The notes: a model not told the origin generated them from the letters alone. 64,000 nt of DNA from Legionella cardiaca (GCF_029026145.1 NZ_CP119078.1:1379001-1443000), one strand, 5' to 3'; shown: positions 1 through 9,707, numbered from the stretch's first letter. Made by a program: numbers and translations.

Positions 1-1933
1 GAAATCGTTGTTTTTGTTTATGACTTGCATGAATAATATTGGGACAATCTTGCTTATGAACGGATACGCCTCGTCCTAATGTAATGTAGCCAATGACATC
101 ATCTCCAGGCACGGGTTGACAACAACGAGCCATATGCGTAAGTAAATTACCAACCCCTTCGATACGCAAGTCACTACCGGAAACTTCCGGTTTAGTCAGA
201 GGTTTGACAATCTGTTGAACGCTAAGGGGAACGGCTTCTGTGGGCGATAATTTATTAAGAATTTGTCCTAATTTGATATCTCCCCGTCCAAGAGCAGCCA
301 ATAAATCATCGGTACGTTTAAAATTAAAAGAAGCTAATATGTCATTCAGCCGGTCAGTTTTGATCCCTAGTGTTTTTAATTCTTTATCTAGAATTTCGTG
401 ACCTTCGTCCCTATTCTTGTCGTAATCCTGCATTTTAAACCAATGCAAAACCTTCGCTTTAGCTCGCGATGTTTTTAAGTAATTTAAATGAGGATTAATC
501 CAATCTCTTGATGGGCGCTCGTCTTTTCCGGTTAAAACTTCTACTTTGTCGCCAGTTTTTAATTCATAGGTTAAAGGAACGATCGTACCGTTTACTTTAG
601 CACCACGACATCTATGACCAATTTGACTGTGAACATGATAAGCGAAATCAAGTGGAGTAACGCCCTGAGGTAAATCCAGTACGTCCCCATCTGGGGTAAA
701 GACATAAACACGGTCTTCGAGAAATTCCGTTTCAATAGCCTCAGACACTCCCTTGGATTTGGCCATTTCCTGATGCCACGACAATACATCGCGTAACCAT
801 TCAATTTTACGCTCATGGCTTTCTTTTTGACTTACACCGCCTTCTTTATATTTCCAGTGAGCAGCAACCCCCATTTCTGCCAAATCATGCATTTGAAAGG
901 TTCGAATTTGCACTTCAAAAACACGTCCCTCAGGCCCTTCAACAGCTGTATGTAACGATTGATAACCATTGGGTTTGGGGTTGGCAATATAGTCATCAAA
1001 TTCAACGGGAACTTGTTTCCACAAGGAATGAACCATGCTTAAAACTTCATAACATTGTTCTTTGGTTTCCACTAAAACCCTTACTGCCGTTGCATCATAG
1101 ATTTCCTCTAATGACACATTTTTACGCTTCATTTTTCGATAGATACTGTGAATATGTTTCGAACGCCCATAAACCGCAAAATGATGAGCACCGGTAGCAC
1201 GGATTTGTCGATTGAGCTCTTCAACAATAAAATCAACGTAACGATCACGATCGAGACGTTTTGCCTTTAAACCTTTGGCTATTGCTTTGTAATCCTCGGG
1301 ATGTAGGTAGCGAAAAGAAAGATCCTCCATTTCCCATTTGATAGCACCAATACCTAAACGGTTTGCTAATGGTGCATAAATTTCCATTGCTTCTGTCGCT
1401 ATTTGTTGACGCATTGCTTCAGGAAGTTGTCCTGAGGTACGTAAGATGCAAAGGCGTTCTGCTAATTTAATTAAAACCACACGCACATCATCGACCATTG
1501 CCAGCAACATCTTTCTAACATTATCGATTTGATGCTTATTTTGCGGATATTTATTGAGTGCCTGCAAATTGTGCATCGCACTCATTTTTTCAATGCCCTT
1601 CACGAGCTTTGCAATGTGAGGACCTAATTGTTCTTCAACATCGTCTAGCGATAATTCGGCATAATGGACATTTTCAAAAATAATGGCCGCAGTTAATGTT
1701 TCCTGATCAACACCCAGATCGGCCAGGACGTCTGCCATTGACAGACCTAATTGTAGACAGGAAACGCCTGTTTCTGTCGCATGATCTTGCCCTGCTAATT
1801 GGCTTAAAGTGCAAGCGTTGCGAATTAAATCCAAGTCTTGAAAATACCCTTTACTACCTAATTGCTGTAACCATTGTTCAACATCAATATTGCCATCGAT
1901 TGACCAAGGGGTATCCTCTTTAACTTTAACCAT
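1..1933 (-). CDS. relA: RelA, (p)ppGpp synthetase (3' end outside window)
   Basis: Makes the stringent-response alarmone pppGpp/ppGpp from GTP/GDP and ATP on stalled ribosomes. The first 644 residues are visible; the C-terminal ACT/RRM end lies beyond the left edge. The N-terminal pseudo-hydrolase region (around residues 84-94, IIFENVHYAEL) lacks the His-Asp pair of active (p)ppGpp hydrolases. The synthetase region contains EFDDYIANPKPNGYQS and the later QIRT and GVAAHWKYKEGG motifs. A TGS domain follows (VYVFTPDGDVLDLP), then the Cys-Cys zinc-finger-like segment (ARCCQPVPGDD). The missing hydrolase motif and the position directly after rlmD, as in E. coli, point to RelA rather than SpoT. The ATG at 1931-1933 lies 5 bases after the rlmD stop, so the two genes are probably co-transcribed. 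Confidence 0.95.
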   Translation of the reverse strand, partial: MVKVKEDTPWSIDGNIDVEQWLQQLGSKGYFQDLDLIRNACTLSQLAGQDHATETGVSCLQLGLSMADVLADLGVDQETLTAAIIFENVHYAELSLDDVEEQLGPHIAKLVKGIEKMSAMHNLQALNKYPQNKHQIDNVRKMLLAMVDDVRVVLIKLAERLCILRTSGQLPEAMRQQIATEAMEIYAPLANRLGIGAIKWEMEDLSFRYLHPEDYKAIAKGLKAKRLDRDRYVDFIVEELNRQIRATGAHHFAVYGRSKHIHSIYRKMKRKNVSLEEIYDATAVRVLVETKEQCYEVLSMVHSLWKQVPVEFDDYIANPKPNGYQSLHTAVEGPEGRVFEVQIRTFQMHDLAEMGVAAHWKYKEGGVSQKESHERKIEWLRDVLSWHQEMAKSKGVSEAIETEFLEDRVYVFTPDGDVLDLPQGVTPLDFAYHVHSQIGHRCRGAKVNGTIVPLTYELKTGDKVEVLTGKDERPSRDWINPHLNYLKTSRAKAKVLHWFKMQDYDKNRDEGHEILDKELKTLGIKTDRLNDILASFNFKRTDDLLAALGRGDIKLGQILNKLSPTEAVPLSVQQIVKPLTKPEVSGSDLRIEGVGNLLTHMARCCQPVPGDDVIGYITLGRGVSVHKQDCPNIIHASHKQKQRF

Positions 1934-1938
1934 GTCTA

Positions 1939-3273
1939 TTATCCTTTCTCAAACAATGCTATCGATTCAACATGAGCAGTATGAGGAAACATATCCATAA
2001 CACCAGCTGCTTTTAAACGATAACCTTTTTGGTTAACCAAAATGTCAGCATCCCTTGCCAAGGTTGCAGGATTGCATGAAACATAAACAATTCGTTGAGG
2101 TTTTAGTGCATCGATTTGTTTTACGATTTCTAAAGCGCCCGATCTGGGCGGGTCTAAGAGAATTTTTGTGAATCGATAGTGGTTCAATCTTGCTACAGCA
2201 TCAAGTTTTTCCAAATCGGCACAGAAAAATTCAGTATTCGTTAAATGATTGGCTTGAGCATTCATTTGTGCTCTGGCAACCATCGTATCACTCCCTTCAA
2301 TACCTACTACTTGTGCGCATCGCTTGGCAATAGGAAGGGAAAAATTACCTAAACCACAGAATAAATCCAAAACAACGTCCTCAGGTATTAAATCCATTAA
2401 TTCAAGTGCCAAAGAGACCATTAATTGATTTAACTTAGAATTAACTTGTGTAAAATCAGTAGGATGGAAACAAAACTCAATATTTTCCTTGGGTAAAGTA
2501 TAGGTTAAAAATGGCGAGTTATCCTGTGGGTAAAAAAGAGCTACTGTGTCATTTCCTCCAGGTTGCAGAAATAATCGAAAACCTGTTCTTTGCCCAAATT
2601 CACGAAGCTTCTCTTCATCAGTCTCTGTTAGGGGACTAAGATTGCGAAAAATTAAAGCAATCTCATTATCTCCTGCCGCGACTTCAATTTGAGCAATCAT
2701 ATTGGGATCTGAAAATGAATCGATTAGTAGACGCAAATTAATAATTTCTTTGTCAACTTTTTCATTCATTACCGGGCATGTCGTGATCTCAGTAATAAAT
2801 CGGGGATTATTTTTTTCTCTAAACCCTACAAGACTAGCTTGCTTTTTTGCAACATAACGAACACTCAGGCGAGCTTTATTACGATAGTGCCAACTGTCGC
2901 TAACAAGAGGCGCTAATGTTCTCTCTGGCGTGCAATGTCCAACTCGTTGTAGTAAATCCAGTAATAAAGCTTGTTTTTCATGAATTTGGGTTTGTTCGTC
3001 TAAGTGTTGCAATGAACAACCACCGCAAAGGATATAATGTGGGCAAGCTGGCTCTACACGGGAAGGCGATGCTGCAAGAATTGAGATAACCTTACCCTCA
3101 TCAAAATCGCTTTTGATACGAGTATACTGAAAAGAAACTTTTTCATTGGGTAATGCGCCTTGGATAAAGGTCGTTTTTCCGTTAATGCGAGCAATACCAC
3201 GACCATCGTGGCTAAATTTTTCTACTTCTGTAATTTGTGCTTCTGCGGGTAATTTTTGTCGTCTTCTACTCAT
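1939..3273 (-). CDS. rlmD: 23S rRNA (uracil-1939-C5)-methyltransferase RlmD
   Basis: SAM-dependent enzyme that methylates U1939 of 23S rRNA. At 444 residues it has normal family length. It carries an N-terminal TRAM RNA-binding domain (about residues 10-65), iron-sulfur cluster cysteines in a C-x5-C-G-G-C pattern (C77, C83, C86) with a later TTCPVM cysteine, a Rossmann SAM-binding motif ([15 protein letters not shown]) and the catalytic cysteine motif [11 protein letters not shown] near the C terminus. The first ATG (MSRRRQK) gives a typical basic start. It is the upstream partner of relA, with a 5-base gap. Confidence 0.95.
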   Translation of the reverse strand: MSRRRQKLPAEAQITEVEKFSHDGRGIARINGKTTFIQGALPNEKVSFQYTRIKSDFDEGKVISILAASPSRVEPACPHYILCGGCSLQHLDEQTQIHEKQALLLDLLQRVGHCTPERTLAPLVSDSWHYRNKARLSVRYVAKKQASLVGFREKNNPRFITEITTCPVMNEKVDKEIINLRLLIDSFSDPNMIAQIEVAAGDNEIALIFRNLSPLTETDEEKLREFGQRTGFRLFLQPGGNDTVALFYPQDNSPFLTYTLPKENIEFCFHPTDFTQVNSKLNQLMVSLALELMDLIPEDVVLDLFCGLGNFSLPIAKRCAQVVGIEGSDTMVARAQMNAQANHLTNTEFFCADLEKLDAVARLNHYRFTKILLDPPRSGALEIVKQIDALKPQRIVYVSCNPATLARDADILVNQKGYRLKAAGVMDMFPHTAHVESIALFEKG

Positions 3274-3579
3274 TAATACTTCTCTTTTAAAACTTAATGC
3301 TTGTTACAGATGTCATCATTTCATTTATAGTGATAATTCTAGGTCCTTCATGATTTATTTATAAGCAAAAAATGAAAAATAAGATTAGAGAATAGCACAG
3401 AGTTTTTATACATGTCATGAATAACTACAATAGACTCTACCTCCTGTGCGGAACAAAAATCTGTCATGCGCACGAAGGCGAGCCGCCATCCATCCAATAA
3501 GTTACTACAGATTATTTTCAATGTAAGTTAGTAAGCATTAAGTGAAACAATCCTCCACTCGGCATCAGTTGAAGGAAAT
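3274..3579. other. intergenic region without a convincing gene
   Basis: These 306 bases separate the rlmD start from the rlpA stop. The only open frames are very short. The segment around 3455-3495 (tcatgcgcacgaaggcgagc) looks like the edge of a dispersed intergenic repeat of the kind that encodes spurious short peptides. I see no second arm of an inverted repeat. The part next to rlmD should hold its promoter, but no strong -35/-10 pair stands out. Confidence 0.4.
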
Positions 3580-4398
3580 CTAGCGCAATAATGAAAAAGA
3601 ACCGTTAACACCATTGGCAGCTAATTTGTTTTTTAAACTATCAGACATTTGCTTAGAGGCAAAAGGCCCTACTCTTACAATAAAGCGCTGTTGGTATTTT
3701 TCGATAATAACTGGTGAAGGCGTTAATTTCGCTAATTTACTTTGTAAGGCCGTTGCTAATTGTTGTGAACTAAAGGCCCCAGCCTGAACATAATAATGAG
3801 CGACTCGCGTTCCAGTATTAAGTGCCTCTATTTCAACCGGAGCAGTCCCTTTCGGGAGCAAACCTAATTTTGTTGCTGCAGCGTAAGAAAGATCGAGAAC
3901 CCTATCATTACGGAATGGACCTCGATCATTTACCTTAACAATGGCAACGCGACCATTACTCAAATTTTTTACTTTTACATAGGTGGGTAACGGTAAGGTC
4001 TTATGCGCTGCAGTCATTGCATACATATCATAATTATCGCCACTTGAAGTTCTTTGTTTATGAAATTTAGTTCCATACCAGGATGCTATTCCGCGTGTTT
4101 TATAGCCACTTGAATTTTTTAATACCTCATAGGTACGACCTTCAACAGCATAGGTATCAGGATTACCATATCGACTGAAAGGTTCGGACTTTGGTTTGGC
4201 CTCTTTGAATGAGGTTGGAATAGGTCCTGTAGGAGCGCCATCATTTTCCTGCGCATACCTGGATTTAGTCGATGTTCGGGCCGTTGTCTGATTTTTTGCA
4301 GTCCGGCTGGAAAATGTTTTATGGTTCGAGGGAGTGGTTACAGGAGCAGTTGCACAGCTGCTCAGTAATAAAAAAGCAAAAAAATAAACAAATCGCAT
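3580..4398 (-). CDS. rlpA: RlpA-family septal lipoprotein (putative lytic transglycosylase) with SPOR domain
   Basis: Outer-membrane lipoprotein that by family cleaves denuded glycan strands at the division septum. The signal peptide ends in a lipobox with Cys15 (LLSSC). A low-complexity Ser/Thr/Lys linker follows, then the RlpA double-psi beta-barrel (GIASWYGTKFH to VNDRGPFRNDRVLDLS) with the conserved NDRGP segment, and a C-terminal SPOR domain (YYVQAGAFSS, RFIVRVGPF) that binds denuded peptidoglycan. It is divergent from dacA, as in the conserved rlpA/dacA/ybeD/lipB neighbourhood. The 272-residue length fits. I cannot judge from sequence whether the transglycosylase activity is retained. 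Confidence 0.92.
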   Translation of the reverse strand: MRFVYFFAFLLLSSCATAPVTTPSNHKTFSSRTAKNQTTARTSTKSRYAQENDGAPTGPIPTSFKEAKPKSEPFSRYGNPDTYAVEGRTYEVLKNSSGYKTRGIASWYGTKFHKQRTSSGDNYDMYAMTAAHKTLPLPTYVKVKNLSNGRVAIVKVNDRGPFRNDRVLDLSYAAATKLGLLPKGTAPVEIEALNTGTRVAHYYVQAGAFSSQQLATALQSKLAKLTPSPVIIEKYQQRFIVRVGPFASKQMSDSLKNKLAANGVNGSFSLLR

Positions 4399-4476
4399 TA
4401 TTTAAAAACTCAAAATTAATATTCTTTTTTTTAATATATACAAAGAAAAAACGCATTAAAATACCTGCAATGTAAT

Positions 4477-4527
4477 TTGGTTACAGGATTGAGGCTGTGA
4501 TAAGATTACAACATTTTTTGTAACCAA
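4477..4527. promoter_or_regulatory. 9-bp inverted repeat around a candidate dacA promoter
   Basis: TTGGTTACA at 4477-4485 is perfectly matched by TGTAACCAA at 4519-4527. The left arm overlaps a weak -35-like TTGGTT (4477-4482), followed 18 bases later by TAAGAT (4501-4506). The right arm lies just after the expected transcription start and before the dacA ATG at 4545. This could be a two-site operator or a 5' leader hairpin. The promoter match is weak, so the assignment is tentative. Confidence 0.35.
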
Positions 4528-4544
4528 GAGTAGAGTATAGAAAC

Positions 4545-5768
4545 ATGAAGTCACCATTCTCACCAAGCAGGATATTGTTAGCAGCTAGTTTACTGGTTAA
4601 AGCAGGTATTTTTTATGCAGCAGATGTTTTACCCACTGCTAGTCTATCGAGTGTACCCCCTTCAGCACCGATTAATAATAAACCATTGATTACTCCATCT
4701 GCTCCTACGCTTAATGCGAAAGCTTATATCCTTATTGATGTGAATAGTGGAAAAATCATTGCTGAAAAAAACAGCGAGGAAAAACTACCGCCAGCAAGTT
4801 TAACTAAAATGATGACCCTCTATGTCATCTCTAATGCGCTTCACAATGAGCAAATTCACTTAACTGACTCGGTTAGAATTAGTCGTGATGCCTGGAAAAC
4901 AGGCGGTTCAAGAATGTTTGTAAAAGAAGGACAGCAAGTTGCAATTGAAGATTTATTAAAAGGAATTATTGTTGACTCTGGTAATGATGCTTGTGTTGCC
5001 ATGGCGGAACACTTGGGTGGTAGTGAACCTGGCTTTGCAGAGATTATGAATCAGCAGGCTCAAAATTTAGGTATGAAAGACAGTCATTTCACAGATAGCA
5101 CAGGATTGCCTGATGAAAACCACTATACAACAGCTAAGGATCTAGCCATCTTAGGTCGTGCTCTCGTGCTTAATTTTCCTCAATACTATGATTGGTATAA
5201 GCAAAAATGGTTTACCTACAACGGAATACGTCAGCCAAATCGCAACCGCTTACTCTGGCGTGATAGTCAAGTTGACGGTATTAAAACTGGCCATACGAAT
5301 GAAGCAGGCTTCTGCCTTGTTTCCTCAGCAAAACGCGATAACATGCGCCTCATTGCTGTGGTAATGGGTTCGCCAACTGAAACGGCGCGTGCAGATGATA
5401 GTGAACGTTTATTAAATTATGGTTTTCGCTTTTTCGAAACCCATGAACTTTACAAAGGTGGCCAAACCATTACTGAGGTTCCGGTTTATAAAGGAAGTAT
5501 AGATAAATTAAACGTTGGTTTGCGCGAAGATCAATTTGTAACGATTCCTAATGGTCAATATCAGCGATTGAGTATTAACACAAAGATGTCGCAAAATTTA
5601 GAAGCCCCGATCAAAAAAGGTGATAAAGTTGGCGAATTAGTTATACAATTTGATAATAATGTTCTTGGAACACAAAATCTTTATGCTCTTCAAGAAGTAC
5701 CACAAGGTGGTATTTTTACACGCATGAAAGATTCTATTCGTTTAGCATTTGGGCGTTGGTTCGGTTAA
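4545..5768 (+). CDS. dacA: D-alanyl-D-alanine carboxypeptidase (PBP5/DacA family)
   Basis: Low-molecular-mass penicillin-binding protein that trims the terminal D-Ala of peptidoglycan pentapeptides in the periplasm. An N-terminal signal peptide is visible (about residues 1-26). The serine acyl-enzyme motifs are intact: S85-L-T-K88, S145-G-N147 and K247-T-G249. After the S11 peptidase domain comes the C-terminal beta-rich PBP5_C domain, and the tail TRMKDSIRLAFGRWFG is a typical amphipathic membrane anchor. At 407 residues it matches the family. It heads a run with dat, ybeD and lipB separated by 12 bases or overlapping. Confidence 0.96.
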   Translation: MKSPFSPSRILLAASLLVKAGIFYAADVLPTASLSSVPPSAPINNKPLITPSAPTLNAKAYILIDVNSGKIIAEKNSEEKLPPASLTKMMTLYVISNALHNEQIHLTDSVRISRDAWKTGGSRMFVKEGQQVAIEDLLKGIIVDSGNDACVAMAEHLGGSEPGFAEIMNQQAQNLGMKDSHFTDSTGLPDENHYTTAKDLAILGRALVLNFPQYYDWYKQKWFTYNGIRQPNRNRLLWRDSQVDGIKTGHTNEAGFCLVSSAKRDNMRLIAVVMGSPTETARADDSERLLNYGFRFFETHELYKGGQTITEVPVYKGSIDKLNVGLREDQFVTIPNGQYQRLSINTKMSQNLEAPIKKGDKVGELVIQFDNNVLGTQNLYALQEVPQGGIFTRMKDSIRLAFGRWFG

Positions 5769-5780
5769 AGGACTGTATTT

Positions 5781-6632
5781 ATGTCAGGCATTGTTTACAT
5801 CAATGGCGATTATCTGCCTGCCTCTGAAGCAAAAATCTCGGTGTTTGACCGAGGTTTTTTGTTTGCGGATGCTGTCTATGAAGTAATTCCGGTTTATAAA
5901 AGTCGCCCTTTTTTTGTTGCTAGACATTTAAAACGATTAAATACAAGCCTGGCAAATGTCAAAATACCTTACCCGCAACTTGATTGGAATGCCATTTTTA
6001 ACGAATTAATCCAGCAAAATGGCGCGGGTGATATGCAACTCTATGTGCAAATTACTCGTGGTAATCAAGGTGTCCGTAAACACGATATTCCTGACAAATT
6101 AAAACCTACGGTTATTATTTACACGCTCCACAATCCCTATGCTTCTTTTGAAATCAAAAAGCTTGGATTACATGCGAATATTGTCGAAGATCTTCGCTGG
6201 CTGCGCTGTGATATTAAAACAACATCGTTGATAGCTAATATTCTTCTTAATGATGAGGCTGTTTCTAAAGGCGCTCATACTGCCATTCTGTCACGTAAAG
6301 GTATTCTTACCGAAGGAAGTGCAAGCAATATTTTTTTAATAGATCAAGAAGGTACCGTATACACTCCTCCTCTTAATAATATGTGTTTACCAGGAATTAC
6401 ACGTCAAATTACCATTGAGCTGATTCATGAACTATCCTGGTCCTTAAAAGAGGAAAAAATTCCTACAAGTGCTCTTTTTGAGGCAAGGGAAGTATGGATA
6501 ACAAGTACCACCAAAGAAATTTATCCTGTTACGCGTATTGATGATTCTCTTATTGCGGATGGTAAAGCTGGTATTTTTTGGGAAAAAATTAGTAGTAAAT
6601 ATCAACAACTGATCGATAATAACCATGACTGA
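5781..6632 (+). CDS. dat: D-amino-acid transaminase / class IV aminotransferase
   Basis: PLP enzyme of fold type IV, most like D-alanine aminotransferases, which interconvert D-alanine and D-glutamate for peptidoglycan. The motifs FDRGFLFADAVYEVIPVY, the PLP lysine in RCDIKTTSL and LTEGSASNIF are visible. At 283 residues it matches the family. It lies between dacA and ybeD in a tight cluster, which supports a wall-precursor role. A branched-chain aminotransferase is the main alternative, but length and context favour the D-amino-acid enzyme. Its last 8 bases overlap ybeD. Confidence 0.88.
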   Translation: MSGIVYINGDYLPASEAKISVFDRGFLFADAVYEVIPVYKSRPFFVARHLKRLNTSLANVKIPYPQLDWNAIFNELIQQNGAGDMQLYVQITRGNQGVRKHDIPDKLKPTVIIYTLHNPYASFEIKKLGLHANIVEDLRWLRCDIKTTSLIANILLNDEAVSKGAHTAILSRKGILTEGSASNIFLIDQEGTVYTPPLNNMCLPGITRQITIELIHELSWSLKEEKIPTSALFEAREVWITSTTKEIYPVTRIDDSLIADGKAGIFWEKISSKYQQLIDNNHD

Positions 6633-6891
6633 GAAAACATCTTTAATAGAATTTCCCTGTGATTTTCCAGTAAAAATCATAGGCAAGAACTCACCTGACT
6701 TTCTTAAAGAGATTCTAGCTATCATCCTCAAACATTTTCCTGAGACGCCTGAGGAATCAATTAATTGCCAAGAAAGCCAACAAGGGAATTATTTAGCGAT
6801 TACTGCTGTTTTGTATGTGCATGGTCAAATAACTCTGGACGCCCTATATATAGAATTAACACAGCATCCAGATATTAAAATGGTACTATGA
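6625..6891 (+). CDS. ybeD: YbeD/DUF493 family protein
   Basis: Small cytosolic ferredoxin-fold protein (88 residues) of the DUF493 family, with the characteristic [15 protein letters not shown] start. The family has no settled function; the gene is conserved next to lipB in many gammaproteobacteria. It starts inside the dat coding sequence and ends in an ATGA-type overlap with lipB, so the three are translationally coupled. Confidence 0.9.
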   Translation: MTEKTSLIEFPCDFPVKIIGKNSPDFLKEILAIILKHFPETPEESINCQESQQGNYLAITAVLYVHGQITLDALYIELTQHPDIKMVL

Positions 6892-7496
6892 TGTGGAATA
6901 TTAGAAACTTAGGCTTGCAACCTTATTTTGCCGTTTGGGAAAATATGAAGGAATTTACTTCTGCAAGGAATGAAAGTACCCTCGATGAATTATGGTTGCT
7001 TGAACATCCCGCTGTGTATACTCAGGGACAGGCTGGTAAATCTGAGCATATTCTCAATCCTAATGCCATTCCAGTAGTGCAAAGCGATCGTGGCGGACAA
7101 GTTACTTATCACGGACCAGGACAACTTGTAGGTTATATTCTTATGGATATTCGGCGACAAAATCTTGGAATAAGAACTTTAGTTAGCCAACTTGAGAAAG
7201 TTATCATTTCTTTCCTGGCTTGCTACCGCATTAAAGCATCTACTCAGCAAGGTGCGCCAGGGGTCTATGTGGACGATAAGAAAATTGCTTCTATTGGCTT
7301 ACGTGTAAAAAATGGTCGCACTTACCATGGTATAGCTCTCAATGTAGCCATGGATTTAACCCCGTTCAAAGGTATTAATCCTTGTGGATTTGCTAAGTTA
7401 CAAATGACCCAAATGAGCGATTATGTTCCAAATGTAAGTATTGCGGGCGTCAGTAAACAATTTACTGAGACGTTTCTAACTCAATTTGAACGCTAA
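6888..7496 (+). CDS. lipB: octanoyltransferase LipB
   Basis: Moves octanoyl groups from acyl carrier protein to the lipoyl domains of 2-oxoacid dehydrogenases and the glycine cleavage H protein, the first step of endogenous lipoate synthesis. Family motifs are clear: [34 protein letters not shown] and NPCG with the acyl-accepting Cys166. It is 202 residues long. The first two codons are both ATG; either may be used. lipA, which completes lipoate synthesis, is not found in the window. Confidence 0.96.
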   Translation: MMWNIRNLGLQPYFAVWENMKEFTSARNESTLDELWLLEHPAVYTQGQAGKSEHILNPNAIPVVQSDRGGQVTYHGPGQLVGYILMDIRRQNLGIRTLVSQLEKVIISFLACYRIKASTQQGAPGVYVDDKKIASIGLRVKNGRTYHGIALNVAMDLTPFKGINPCGFAKLQMTQMSDYVPNVSIAGVSKQFTETFLTQFER

Positions 7497-7498
7497 AC

Positions 7499-9538
7499 AT
7501 GCATCTATTTGCTGATTATATTAATCCTCTCACTATTTGGCTTCACGCCCATCCTCATTGGGCCTTGCTAATCACTTTTCTTGTTTCTTTCGCCGAGTCT
7601 TTAGCTATCGTTGGTAGTATTATTCCTGGCTCGGTCACTATGACTGCTATAGGTATTCTTGCAGGCTCTGGTGTCATGCGCATTGATTTGACACTTTTAG
7701 CTGCGACATTAGGAGCAATTGCGGGTGATAGTGCAAGTTATTTGCTGGGTTACACTTTTAGTGAACGCCTTGTTAATGTTTGGCCATTCAGCCGTTATCC
7801 TAATTGGCTGGCGTTTGGCAAAGAGTATTTTGCTCGTCACGGTGGAAAAAGTGTTTTAATTGGACGTTTTGTTGGACCTTTGCGCTCAATTATTCCTGTC
7901 ATTGCCGGGATGATGGGTATGAGCCAATGGCGTTTCTTTATTGCTAATATATGCTCTGCGATAGGTTGGGCAATCTTGTATGTTTTTCCTGGTATTTTAA
8001 TTGGCGCTGCCAGTAGCGAGTTGTCACGTGAGAGCGCTACCCGTCTATTTATTACAGTCCTATTATTATTAGCAGCAGTATGGCTATTAAGTGTGGGATT
8101 GAAATGGCTGTTTATTAGGCTTAATCGTTTGTTGCGTATAGGCCTGCACGGTTTTTGGGCTTGGTCACATAATCACCCTCATTTAGCAAGGATGGTAAAA
8201 CTATTAACGCCCGCCAATGAGCTTAATTATTATCCTACGGCTGCCCTCGTTGTTTTAATGTTATTAAGTACGCTGGCATTTTGTACTTTAACCGGATTGG
8301 TAATCCACGGAGCCTGGATTGAGGATTTCAATCAATCAATTTATCTTTTTTTACAAAGTTTGCGTACTCATTCATTCGATATATTTTTTATTATTGTTTC
8401 TCAAACTGCTAGTCCTTCTGCTTTGCTGGCATTAGTAGTGACTGTCAGTTTTATAATAATTTATTTTAACGACTGGCGTTCTTTGCGCTATTGGCTCAGT
8501 CTCTGTTTATCTTGTACAGTCATTTTGCTATTTATTCACTGGCTAGTTGATAGCCCAAGACCGCAAGGACTTTTAGAAAATAAGCAAAATAATTCATTCC
8601 CTGTAATTGGTCTTACATACGCAACAGCATTTTTTGCCGCATTGATATTTTATCTTAATCACTATGCTGTGACGCTTGTAAACCGTTTTGTGAAGATTGT
8701 TTTAGGTATAAGTCTATTTCTTGCGGGATTAGCACCTTTGTATCTCGGAGATAACTGGATTACTGATAGTCTGGGAGCTTACTTATGTGGGTTTAGCTTA
8801 TGTTTGTTGCATTGGCTATTTTATCGTCGCCACAAAGCTGTTATTAGGTGCACAACTTATGGACCTTTAAAAATTTTATTGCTATTAATGCTTGTAGCGG
8901 GTATTAGTGGGGCCCTTCATTATCGTCAAGCTCTACGCGCTCATCAACCGTATTTAGCACAATATGTTTTCACAGATGAGCTCTGGTGGAATCAACAAAA
9001 ACCTCTCCTTCCCATTTATCGTGCGAATCGCATAGGGAATTATATTAGCGTTTTCAATATTCAATATGTCGGTTCAATTGCTAGCCTGGAACAAGCACTA
9101 ACCAAATATGGCTGGCAAAAACGCAATGATTCATTGTTCAATTCCTTGTTAACACGAGTAAGCGGCCAACCTTCCGCACAGGATTTGCCTTTGATGGCTC
9201 AACTCTATTTAAACCGCAAACCAGTTTTAATGATGATTTATCAGCCTAAAGATGGAAATCCCGTACAAATTTTACGAATTTGGCGTTCAAATTATCATTT
9301 GCAGCATTTCCGCCAACCAATATGGCTTGGCAGTGTTCATCCTCGAAAGCTTCCAAGGCCGCAAGAATTTAAAAAAGAAGTTACAAAAATGCATCCTGCT
9401 TCCTTATTTTATGTAAGCTCAGCTTTACCTCAATTTCTGCAGCGGCAAACCCCATTACCTATCCGTCTGAAATTACCAATTCAGGTGGAGCCTATTTTAC
9501 TCTTAATAAAAGAACCGCCTCTTGATATGGATGGTTAA
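7499..9538 (+). CDS. lssY: LssY-like membrane protein: DedA + PAP2 + LssY C-terminal domain
   Basis: Large polytopic inner-membrane protein of 679 residues. Residues about 1-200 form a DedA/SNARE-associated domain (FAESLAIVGSIIPGS, GRFVGPLRSIIPVIAGMMGM). Residues about 240-430 are a PAP2-like membrane phosphatase domain, and about 470-679 a soluble LssY_C-type domain. In the PAP2 part SPRP is kept at 352-355, but the usual PSGH is replaced by PVIG (368-371) and the usual His of SRxxxGVH by Asn419 (YLGDNW). Lipid phosphatase activity is therefore doubtful. It starts 2 bases after lipB and heads the lss cluster; a lipid-flipping or scaffolding role is inference from the DedA domain. Confidence 0.88.
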   Translation: MHLFADYINPLTIWLHAHPHWALLITFLVSFAESLAIVGSIIPGSVTMTAIGILAGSGVMRIDLTLLAATLGAIAGDSASYLLGYTFSERLVNVWPFSRYPNWLAFGKEYFARHGGKSVLIGRFVGPLRSIIPVIAGMMGMSQWRFFIANICSAIGWAILYVFPGILIGAASSELSRESATRLFITVLLLLAAVWLLSVGLKWLFIRLNRLLRIGLHGFWAWSHNHPHLARMVKLLTPANELNYYPTAALVVLMLLSTLAFCTLTGLVIHGAWIEDFNQSIYLFLQSLRTHSFDIFFIIVSQTASPSALLALVVTVSFIIIYFNDWRSLRYWLSLCLSCTVILLFIHWLVDSPRPQGLLENKQNNSFPVIGLTYATAFFAALIFYLNHYAVTLVNRFVKIVLGISLFLAGLAPLYLGDNWITDSLGAYLCGFSLCLLHWLFYRRHKAVIRCTTYGPLKILLLLMLVAGISGALHYRQALRAHQPYLAQYVFTDELWWNQQKPLLPIYRANRIGNYISVFNIQYVGSIASLEQALTKYGWQKRNDSLFNSLLTRVSGQPSAQDLPLMAQLYLNRKPVLMMIYQPKDGNPVQILRIWRSNYHLQHFRQPIWLGSVHPRKLPRPQEFKKEVTKMHPASLFYVSSALPQFLQRQTPLPIRLKLPIQVEPILLLIKEPPLDMDG

Positions 9539-9585
9539 ATGGACTCGAGACATCTGCTTTAGTCTGAGTTACACTAGAAGACTAA

Positions 9586-9707
9586 TTTAGGTGTGTCCTC
9601 AATTACTTACCTGGCTGTAAATTCGGCTGGCAAACAATTGAGTTCGTTAAATAGGATAAACTATTCGCCATGCAATTGTTCCAAAAGCAATTGAAGACAC
9701 GCCTTAA
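9586..9707. repeat. 122-bp element bounded by inverted repeats, between lssY and lssZ
   Basis: A 19-base arm at 9586-9604 (centred on GGTGTGTCCTCAATT) pairs with an arm at 9689-9707 (AATTGAAGACACGCC) with 3 mismatches. A second nested pair, AACAATTG (9633-9640) and CAATTGTT (9673-9680), lies inside. The RNA would fold into one long hairpin. It has no coding capacity. The form suggests a MITE-like or dispersed palindromic element, but copy number cannot be judged from one window. Confidence 0.45.

Noticed and set aside
3417-3500. 27-residue open frame in the rlmD-rlpA gap
   Set aside because: Short, and built from repeat-like sequence; no ribosome-binding site.
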